Positions 29,583-35,424 of a stretch of 64,000 nucleotides of DNA are shown piece after piece. Position 1 is the first letter of the stretch; every line of letters starts with the position of its first letter. Source of the DNA: Neoluteolibacter marinus (GTDB lineage Bacteria; Verrucomicrobiota; Verrucomicrobiia; Verrucomicrobiales; Akkermansiaceae); the NCBI RefSeq assembly GCF_014904755.1, contig NZ_JACZFQ010000090.1, positions 62,001-126,000 on the forward strand. The letters run 5' to 3'. The notes beneath the pieces were generated by a model that saw nothing but the letters and a program-made list of their open reading frames with translations, did no database searches and was not told where the DNA came from. Both the position numbers and the translations under genes were made by a program.

Positions 29583-29730
29583 CCATAATTGTCGTACACT
29601 GCCGAAGCAGGGCGACCCCGTACAGCGGCCTTGTTGCGTAGCGGTCTCGGTGATTCAATCCGGCAACGAGGATCGGAGCGCCGCCATGCGGGTCGGGGCC
29701 GCCTGTTCTCTGACGTTGGGCAAAAATACG
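29583..29730 (+). repeat. attC-like repeat 1
   Basis: A non-coding stretch between gene stops and starts. It ends TGACGTTGGGCAAAAATACG directly before the ATG at 29731. GTTGGGC (29715-29721) fits the GTTRRRY end of integron attC sites. It shares ordered blocks with 30499-30641: CCTTGTTGCG versus CCTTGTCGCG, GCCGCCATG-GGGTCGGG, and GTTCTCT. The other conserved half (RYYYAAC) is not clear here. It may be a degenerate cassette site; no integrase is in the window. Confidence 0.5.
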
Positions 29731-30147
29731 ATGCGCCATTTCCTCCAAGCCGTATTGCTGTTCTTATTGGTGGGCTGTTCAAATACGACGGTCACCCGGG
29801 TGAGAGAGAGCAACCAAGCATTATACCCCGATGGCAGGGTGCATGTCGGCTGGAGTGACGATCGAATCCCGTTTAACCTGATGATCCATGCGGACGTCGC
29901 ATTGCCGCCGGTTGGTGCGTCGATTCCGGCACGGAAGGCATTCAGGGACATCTCGATACTGAATTGTAGATCCGACGACACGGAGTATCCAAGGGGAGGC
30001 AAAGATGCTTGGTTGCGAGAGATGAGAGGCAGCCTGCATCTGATTTCTGAGGATCAGATTGTGATCGATGCCTATTTTTTGGATGGTGCTGGCAAGCGAC
30101 AACCTTACCCCTTTTCAGGGGAGCACCATATTGACTCAGATGCATAG
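29731..30147 (+). CDS. Small lipoprotein of unknown function
   Basis: Encodes 138 residues. ATG 29731 begins MRHFLQAVLLFLLVGCSNTT, a lipoprotein signal with lipobox LVGC (Cys17). No domain is recognised. Base use is unlike the flanking chromosome, with more A+T and less GC3. It lies 9 bp upstream of the Imm53 gene and may be co-transcribed with it. Function unknown; a membrane-attached toxin-immunity or defence role is only a guess from the neighbour. Confidence 0.65.
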   Translation: MRHFLQAVLLFLLVGCSNTTVTRVRESNQALYPDGRVHVGWSDDRIPFNLMIHADVALPPVGASIPARKAFRDISILNCRSDDTEYPRGGKDAWLREMRGSLHLISEDQIVIDAYFLDGAGKRQPYPFSGEHHIDSDA

Positions 30148-30156
30148 AAGCATGCC

Positions 30157-30498
30157 ATGAGCCGTGATCCGACAGTTCAAGCCGCGACGGTCGACCTCGG
30201 ACCATTGATCGATTGGTATGAGGCTCAAGTTGATGGGGCGTGGGAGCACCGGCATGGATTGAAGCTCGAGTCTCTCGACAATCCCGGGTGGCTTCTCACC
30301 GTGGATTTGATGCACACCGACCTCAACGGGCAGACGATGGCCGACTTGTCCGAAGGCTGTTCCCCGGACGGCCATCCCGTAGCACCGAACTGGATTCACT
30401 GCCGGATTGCCGATGGCCGGTTTCTGGGCGCATGTGATCCGCGGCAACTGCCCCGACTACTCCGCGTGTTCATCGACCTATCCGGCGAGAGCGGCTGA
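30157..30498 (+). CDS. Immunity protein 53 (Imm53) family protein
   Basis: A 113-residue protein matching the Imm53 pattern along its length: LIDWYEAQVDGAWEHRHGLKLESLDNPGW, LTVDLMHTDLNGQ, NWIHCRIADGRFLGACDP, then LPRLLRVFIDLS. Imm53 proteins are predicted immunity proteins of polymorphic toxin systems. No matching toxin gene is nearby, so this is an orphan immunity gene. It sits between two lipoprotein genes in the lower-GC island and just upstream of attC-like repeat 2, a context consistent with carriage as a mobile cassette. Family assignment is by pattern, without a search. Confidence 0.82.
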   Translation: MSRDPTVQAATVDLGPLIDWYEAQVDGAWEHRHGLKLESLDNPGWLLTVDLMHTDLNGQTMADLSEGCSPDGHPVAPNWIHCRIADGRFLGACDPRQLPRLLRVFIDLSGESG

Positions 30499-30641
30499 TC
30501 CAACAAGCCGAACAAGATGCGGCTGCACGACTCTCGCCAGCTGCCTTGTCGCGCACGGTCCGAGATGGTAGAGAGTTTGCTCCGAATCGCGCTGGCCGCC
30601 ATGAGGGTCGGGCTGGTAGCGCCTCGATGTTCTCTCTCAAA
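30499..30641 (+). repeat. attC-like repeat 2
   Basis: Begins directly after the Imm53 stop with ATCCAACAAGCCGAACAAG; ATCCAAC fits RYYYAAC, the other conserved half of an attC site. It contains a short inverted pair (ACTCTC at about 30530 with GAGAGT at about 30571) and shares the ordered blocks of repeat 1 (CCTTGT-GCG, GCCGCCATG-GGGTCGGG, GTTCTCT). It ends GTTCTCTCTCAAA immediately before ATG 30642. A degenerate attC-type site is the best explanation. Confidence 0.5.
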
Positions 30642-31073
30642 ATGAAGAGTCTTGCGGCCCTCCTGATCCTAGCCATCGCTGGTTGCAAGAGCAGAGGCAC
30701 GCCATTCACTGCCCCGACAGAGTCGGAGATTTCTTCGATCAGCGCGCGGCTTCTCAACCGTCCAGATCGAGGTGCGGATATTGAACAATTTGAGGTTCCG
30801 AAGGCCAATTGGCAGGAAATCCTCACAGCCCTGGATGGAGCCGAACACGATCCTAACCCGATGAAGTGGCAGGTTTTGGGCGATGTCGTAATCCATCAAA
30901 CCACGGGAACCACTGGTGTGAGCCTGTTTTGGACGGGGGAGGAGATCGGGGCATTTCGAGCTGGCGGTGCCTACTACCGAGGTAGCTCTGATGAAGAACT
31001 CATTCAGGTAATTGCCGCTGCAAAGAAGCAACAAAGCGAACAAGAGGCTGATCTTGCTCCCGGAGGGCGCTGA
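30642..31073 (+). CDS. Small lipoprotein of unknown function
   Basis: Encodes 143 residues. ATG 30642 starts MKSLAALLILAIAGCKS, with lipobox IAGC (Cys15). An in-frame ATG at 30627 would overlap the repeat; by analogy with repeat 1 the shorter start is preferred. The body is mixed alpha/beta and charged, with no motif that I recognise. Composition resembles the other island genes. It is the last gene of the island. Confidence 0.62.
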   Translation: MKSLAALLILAIAGCKSRGTPFTAPTESEISSISARLLNRPDRGADIEQFEVPKANWQEILTALDGAEHDPNPMKWQVLGDVVIHQTTGTTGVSLFWTGEEIGAFRAGGAYYRGSSDEELIQVIAAAKKQQSEQEADLAPGGR

Positions 31074-31417
31074 TTCCTGGTTCGACACCGCAAGAAACTC
31101 AACGGGATAACGAGACCGTCGGATAACCCCGATTGAGCCCGTCGTTCCGTTGCCTTCCGATCGTGCCGAGTGATGGACGTCGTTCCCGATTTCCGGGCGG
31201 GCATTTGAGCTCCGGGGTCATGGCACTTCGTGATGGGCTTCTGTGACGGACTGGCATTTGGCAAGGATTCCAGCTGCTTCCGCATCGGCCATGCGAGTGA
31301 GCTGACCCACGATCAGGCTGCGGTGGATGGGCGGTGGAGCCAGACAGATGGCTTTGGCCTGGACCGGCCTTTGAGAAGGATTTGCGGATCCTCAAAAATT
31401 GGATCGAGAAAAACATT
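31074..31417. other. Non-coding region before the TetR gene
   Basis: These 344 bp separate the island from the TetR gene. Open frames on both strands here lack family features. No terminator with a T-run, RNA gene or repeat is evident, apart from the palindromic operator that starts at 31418. It marks the return to the high-GC chromosome. Confidence 0.4.
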
Positions 31418-31433
31418 GACCGACCAGTCGGTC
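31418..31433. promoter_or_regulatory. Putative TetR operator 1
   Basis: The 16-bp near-perfect palindrome GACCGACCAGTCGGTC (7-bp arms, 2-bp centre) ends 17 bp before the tetR start codon, a normal position for autoregulation. A nearly identical site lies at 32085-32100. Confidence 0.82.
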
Positions 31434-31450
31434 GGAATATGGTCATCGGC

Positions 31451-32023
31451 ATGAACACGAGCACGCGGAGCGCCACGAAACGCGCCGAGATCCTCCAGGT
31501 CGCGTCGCGGCTATTCTATGAGCAGGGTTACCACCAGACCGGCGTCCAGCAGATCATCGCCGAGGCGGGTGCGGCCAAGGGCACTTTCTACACCCATTTC
31601 AAATCGAAGGAGGAACTCGGGCTGGCTTGGCTCAGTGCCCGGCACACGACGTGGAACGGCTGGCTGCAGGACGCGATCCGGGACCAGCCGACGGCCCGCG
31701 GGAAGATCCTCGGCATCTTCGAATTCCTCGGCACGTGGATGGAGGACTGCCACTACCGCGGCTGCGCCTTCCTCAACACTCTCTGCGAAATGCCGGACTG
31801 CGACCCGGCCATCCGGGCGGAAATCGCGAACCACAAGCGGGAGCTCAAGGAGCTCTTCCAGTCGCTCGTCGCCCAGCACCAGCCGGAAGCGTCCCAAGCC
31901 GACTCCCAGCAGTTGGGAACCGTCCTCTTCCTGCTTTTCGAGGGCACGCTGATCGAACTGCAGAACTTCCGCGAGCCCTGGCCCCTCGATGGCGCCCGGC
32001 AACACGTGGAATCCCTCCTCTGA
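31451..32023 (+). CDS. TetR/AcrR-family transcriptional regulator
   Basis: A 190-residue repressor. The N-terminal TetR DNA-binding domain is clear: RAEILQVASRLFYEQGYHQTGVQQIIAEAG, with the helix-turn-helix at about 29-48 ending in KGTFYTHFKSKEEL. The C-terminal ligand domain has the helical pattern of YxaF/LmrA-like regulators and two cysteines in CHYRGCAF. ATG 31451 fits family starts. It is flanked by two matching palindromes and followed by an intrinsic terminator, so it is likely autoregulated and controls the downstream CMD gene. The inducer is unknown; many relatives respond to electrophiles or toxic compounds. Confidence 0.92.
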   Translation: MNTSTRSATKRAEILQVASRLFYEQGYHQTGVQQIIAEAGAAKGTFYTHFKSKEELGLAWLSARHTTWNGWLQDAIRDQPTARGKILGIFEFLGTWMEDCHYRGCAFLNTLCEMPDCDPAIRAEIANHKRELKELFQSLVAQHQPEASQADSQQLGTVLFLLFEGTLIELQNFREPWPLDGARQHVESLL

Positions 32024-32039
32024 GCCAACCAGCATCCCC

Positions 32040-32072
32040 GGGGAATGCCCCATCAGGCATTCCCCTCCTTTT
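32040..32072 (+). terminator. Intrinsic terminator after tetR
   Basis: A perfect 10-bp stem (32040-32049 with 32056-32065, 6-base loop) is followed by TCCTTTT. It ends 12 bp before operator 2, so the CMD gene probably has its own operator-controlled promoter. Confidence 0.8.
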
Positions 32073-32084
32073 CAAACTTTTGAT

Positions 32085-32100
32085 GACCGACCGGTCGGTC
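32085..32100. promoter_or_regulatory. Putative TetR operator 2
   Basis: The perfect 16-bp palindrome GACCGACCGGTCGGTC differs from operator 1 at one base and lies 51 bp before the CMD gene start. TetR repression of the CMD gene set is inferred from this pair of sites. Confidence 0.82.
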
Positions 32101-32151
32101 GTTCATCGGAAACCAAGAACGAAACAAGACAAACCACAACCCCACAGAACA

Positions 32152-32745
32152 ATGAACCGACTGAATATCGTCCCAACCGAAGGTGCCCCCGAGGAAATCG
32201 CAACCCTCTACGGTGCCGTGAAGCAGAAGCTCGGCCTCGTGCCGAACATGGTGAAGGCCCTCGGCAATAGCCGTGCCGCCCTCGAGGGCTACCTCTCCCT
32301 CAGCGGTGCCCTCTCAGGGGGCCGGCTTCCCGCCGCGACCCGCGAGAAGATCGCGCTGCGGGTGGCTGAGCTGAACCGTTGCGGCTACTGCCTCAGTGCC
32401 CACACCGCCATCGGCGGGCTCCTGAAGATCCCGGCAAGCGCCCTGACCGGTGCCCGCGCCGGCTATTCCGCCGATGCCCGCGAGCAGGCGATCCTCGACC
32501 TGGTCGAAGCGATCGTCGAGACGCGGGGAAATGTCGCGGACGCCGCCTACCGCGCGGCCGTCGGGGCGGGATTGGATGAAGAGGCGATCACCGAGGTGGC
32601 GGCCAACGTCGCCCTCAACGTGTTCACCAACTACTTCAACCGCCTGGCCGCCACCGAGATCGACTTCCCGGAAGTCGGCCCTCTCGAGACCGGGGGCGAG
32701 TGCGACGACGCTGCGTGTGCCTGCCAGACGGCGGCCGCCGTGTGA
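32152..32745 (+). CDS. Carboxymuconolactone decarboxylase-family (AhpD-like) protein
   Basis: A 197-residue CMD/AhpD-like protein. The redox motif C77-G-Y-C80-L-S-A-H84 matches AhpD-type proteins that reduce peroxides or act as alkylhydroperoxidase partners. ATG 32152 is chosen because family similarity starts there. Unusually, the extreme C terminus carries extra cysteines (C184, C189, C191 in GGECDDAACACQTAAAV). It sits 51 bp downstream of operator 2 and upstream of DUF1348, DUF5069 and a membrane protein. A role in peroxide or electrophile stress is inferred from family and regulator. Confidence 0.88.
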   Translation: MNRLNIVPTEGAPEEIATLYGAVKQKLGLVPNMVKALGNSRAALEGYLSLSGALSGGRLPAATREKIALRVAELNRCGYCLSAHTAIGGLLKIPASALTGARAGYSADAREQAILDLVEAIVETRGNVADAAYRAAVGAGLDEEAITEVAANVALNVFTNYFNRLAATEIDFPEVGPLETGGECDDAACACQTAAAV

Positions 32746-32756
32746 ACCCGAACCCC

Positions 32757-32798
32757 GGGGTGGCGGGGACGCCCTGTTCCCGCCGCCCCCTTTCATTT
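32757..32798 (+). terminator. Hairpin between CMD and DUF1348 genes
   Basis: An 11-bp G+C-rich stem (32757-32767 with 32779-32789, one G-U pair) is followed by TTTCATTTCA. It lies 5 bp before the DUF1348 start codon, so it could be a partial terminator or attenuator that lowers expression of downstream genes. Confidence 0.5.
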
Positions 32799-32802
32799 CA
32801 TC

Positions 32803-33237
32803 ATGAGCACCAACGCATCAAGACCGCCGCTGCCTCCCTTCACCGAGGAGAGCGCGCGCCTCAAGGTCCAACTCGCCGAGGACGCTTGGAACACCCGGGA
32901 TCCCGAGCGCGTGGCATTGGCCTATTCCGAGGACTCGGAGTGGCGCAACCGCTCCGAGTTTCTCAAGGGCCGGAAGGCCATCGTCGGGTTCCTCCGCCGC
33001 AAGTGGCAGCGGGAACTCGACTACCGTCTCCGCAAGTCGCTGTGGGCCTTCCACGGGCACCGGATCGCCGTCCGCTTCGAGTACGAGTGGCGCGATGACT
33101 TCGGCCAGTGGTTCCGGTCCCATGGCAACGAGAACTGGGAGTTCGATCCAAGCGGCCTGATGACCCGCCGCTATGCCTCGATCAACGACCAGTCGATCAC
33201 CGCCGGCGAACGCCGGCTCATCCCGCGCGCGTCATGA
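32803..33237 (+). CDS. DUF1348 (NTF2-like) family protein
   Basis: A 144-residue protein matching DUF1348, an NTF2-like fold family. Visible features are [56 protein letters not shown] and [13 protein letters not shown]. Members are small cytoplasmic proteins of unknown biochemical function, often found beside TetR regulators. The stop overlaps the next start (ATGA), indicating translational coupling. Confidence 0.88.
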   Translation: MSTNASRPPLPPFTEESARLKVQLAEDAWNTRDPERVALAYSEDSEWRNRSEFLKGRKAIVGFLRRKWQRELDYRLRKSLWAFHGHRIAVRFEYEWRDDFGQWFRSHGNENWEFDPSGLMTRRYASINDQSITAGERRLIPRAS

Positions 33238-33692
33238 AACCGCTGCTCCCGCACGATCTCACCCGGCGCCCGCCGCGCAGCGCCCGCGCCCGGCTCGGTG
33301 GCTTCGCCCACCTGCCCCGCTTGCTCGACAAGGCGAGGGCCGCCCATGCCGCGACGCTTGGGAACTACGTCTATGGCGACGAAAGCCTGCTGGACCGCGA
33401 GTTCTTCCGCTTCACCAGCATCACCGCCGAATCCCTGCTGCGGCGGGTGGCCGGCGGGGACGGCGACCTGGCGATCCTCGAGTGGATCCTGTCCAGCTCC
33501 GGGCATCCTCCGCGTCCTCACGAAATCGAGGCCTGGAGCCGGTGGATCGAAAACGTCCCCGGCCTCAGCCGCGAGGCCCGCGCGTGGTTCGCGGACTACT
33601 CGGGACAGCTCGATCCGCCCCGGCCCGACGTCTCGACCCTCTTCGAGTATCTCGATCTCGACGACCACCTCAGCTTCGGCGGACGTGCCTGA
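33234..33692 (+). CDS. DUF5069 domain-containing protein
   Basis: A 152-residue protein matching DUF5069: [67 protein letters not shown]. Function unknown. ATG 33234 overlaps the DUF1348 stop by four bases, so translation is probably coupled. It is a probable member of the TetR-regulated set. Confidence 0.88.
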   Translation: MKPLLPHDLTRRPPRSARARLGGFAHLPRLLDKARAAHAATLGNYVYGDESLLDREFFRFTSITAESLLRRVAGGDGDLAILEWILSSSGHPPRPHEIEAWSRWIENVPGLSREARAWFADYSGQLDPPRPDVSTLFEYLDLDDHLSFGGRA

Positions 33693-33751
33693 CCGCATCC
33701 CGCCTTCCTTGATCCAACAAACTCCACTCAAACCTCAGAACCAAAGACATC

Positions 33752-34216
33752 ATGAAAAACACATCCTCAAACATCGATTGGCAAAAGGCCGGTATCGCCG
33801 GCATCATCGGAACCGTCCTCTTCGACCTGGTCGGTCTCGCCTTCACGGGAACCTGGTGGGACATCCCCGGGGTGCTCGCCTCGGCGGTCGGCGTGCCGTT
33901 TCCCATCGCGCTGCTCATGCACTACGGCAACGGGGTGGCCCTGGCCGTGATCTACGCGGCGCTCGCGCCCTCGCTGTTCGGCCCGGCCTGGTTCCGTGCC
34001 ATCGCCTTCACCACCTTGGAAACGGTGATGCTGGTCTGGTTCCTCCTGTTCCCCTTGCTCGGCCTGGGCATCGCGGGCCTCAAGGGCGGATGGCTCTTTC
34101 CGATCCTGTCGATGACCCGTCACTGGGCCTACGCGATCCCGCTTCTCCTGATGGTTTGGCCGGCGGCGGGAAGGGTCCCCGCGACGTCCGGAGCAACCCT
34201 TCTGGACCGCGGGTGA
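33752..34216 (+). CDS. Four-helix membrane protein of unknown function
   Basis: Encodes 154 residues with hydrophobic segments at about 13-31, 48-70, 82-105 and 120-140. There is no recognised domain. It lies 59 bp after DUF5069 and is followed by a strong stem-loop. Probably the last gene of the TetR-regulated run. Function unknown. Confidence 0.7.
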   Translation: MKNTSSNIDWQKAGIAGIIGTVLFDLVGLAFTGTWWDIPGVLASAVGVPFPIALLMHYGNGVALAVIYAALAPSLFGPAWFRAIAFTTLETVMLVWFLLFPLLGLGIAGLKGGWLFPILSMTRHWAYAIPLLLMVWPAAGRVPATSGATLLDRG

Positions 34217-34246
34217 AGCTGCTCCCACCGTGGCTTTCCGAAACAC

Positions 34247-34284
34247 GCCAATCCCCCCGGGCTCGATTTCCGGGGAGGATTGGC
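34247..34284. terminator. Stem-loop between the membrane-protein and acyltransferase genes
   Basis: Inverted arms GCCAATCC (34247-34254) and GGATTGGC (34277-34284) enclose inner arms CCCCGG/CCGGGG, making one long hairpin. A second hairpin (34290-34307) overlaps the acyltransferase stop. Neither has a T-run. A bidirectional terminator between convergent genes is likely. Confidence 0.6.
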
Positions 34285-34297
34285 CCCATGCCCGCTC

Positions 34298-35365
34298 TCA
34301 AGCGGGCCTCTTCGCCTGCCGGAAGCGGTCCATCGGTTGTTCCAGGTAGCGCCAGCACAGCCAGGCGATCCCCCAGGATCCGAGGCCGAGGACGATGAGC
34401 CGGACCGCCAACAGCGGACCGTCGAAGACGGGGTGCCAGAGGAAAGGCAGCACACAACCCATCGCCAGCGGCATGCTGGTGTGGAAGAGGTAGAGGCCGT
34501 AGCTGATCTTGCCGATGTGCTGGATCGCAGGGTGATCGAGAATCTTCCCGAGCAGGCCGCCGAAGCCGCGCAGGGTGGCCGAGATCAGGCCGGCGAAGAC
34601 CACGGATACGAGCGTCTGCTGGAAGTGCCGCAGCCCGGCGACGGGGCGGCCGGCCTCATCGAACACGTAGAGCACCGCATAGAGGACGAAGGCGACCCAA
34701 GCGGCCCGGCCGAGCCGCCGGTCGCCGGCTTTCAGGCCGCGGCTCATGGCCACGGCGAGCAAGGCACCGGCGCCAAAGTAATCGGCCGCGGCGGTCGAGA
34801 TCGCGCCGGGGTGCTCGACTTGCGGGAAGTGGTGCAAGGTCAACCAGCGGGTCAGTGGGGCGAGGGCGGCGAAGACCACCAGCACCGGGACCAGCGCGCG
34901 CCGCGGGACGAAGTAGATGACCAGCGGCCACAGCAGGTAGAATTGGATCTGGATCGCCAGTGTCCAGTAGTGGGCGGTCCCGGACGGCCATTCGGGCAGC
35001 ATCGCGATGTGGAAATTCGCCACGTGGAGCAGGTAGACGAACGGGTGCGCACGGATGTCGGGAGCGCCGAAGATCCAGGCGAAAAGCATCGCCGCATAGC
35101 ACGGGATCAGGATGCGGATGGCGCGCTTCTTGAGGAAAAACCTCAGCGCAGGCCGCCGCCACGGGCCGCCGCTCGCCTCGCCCTGGTCACGGTCGCGCAG
35201 CAGCACCCGGGTGATCAGGAAGCCGGTCAGGGTGAGGAAGAAATAGAGGCCGATCTCGAACGGCAGCGGGCCGCGCCAGGCGTAAGGCGCCCAGTGCAGC
35301 CAGATCACCCCCAGCACGGCGAAGGCACGCCAGCCATCGAGTTGGGTATTTCGCGGGGCGGACAA
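34298..35365 (-). CDS. Acyltransferase 3-family membrane protein
   Basis: A 355-residue protein with about 10 hydrophobic helices. Family motifs are present: LDGWRAFAVLGVIWLHW near the N terminus, FFLTLTGFLITRVLL, the basic RFFLKKRAIRILIPCY, and GKISYGLYLFHTSM near the C terminus. Members acylate (often O-acetylate) polysaccharides or lipids at the inner membrane. Substrate unknown. A sugar-modification role fits the esterase-rich neighbourhood but is not proven. Confidence 0.9.
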   Translation of the reverse strand: MSAPRNTQLDGWRAFAVLGVIWLHWAPYAWRGPLPFEIGLYFFLTLTGFLITRVLLRDRDQGEASGGPWRRPALRFFLKKRAIRILIPCYAAMLFAWIFGAPDIRAHPFVYLLHVANFHIAMLPEWPSGTAHYWTLAIQIQFYLLWPLVIYFVPRRALVPVLVVFAALAPLTRWLTLHHFPQVEHPGAISTAAADYFGAGALLAVAMSRGLKAGDRRLGRAAWVAFVLYAVLYVFDEAGRPVAGLRHFQQTLVSVVFAGLISATLRGFGGLLGKILDHPAIQHIGKISYGLYLFHTSMPLAMGCVLPFLWHPVFDGPLLAVRLIVLGLGSWGIAWLCWRYLEQPMDRFRQAKRPA

Positions 35366-35424
35366 GACGCGGGGACGGTGGAAGTCCCGCCCGCGGCTTC
35401 ACAGCAAAATCCGCGGGCCGGGGA

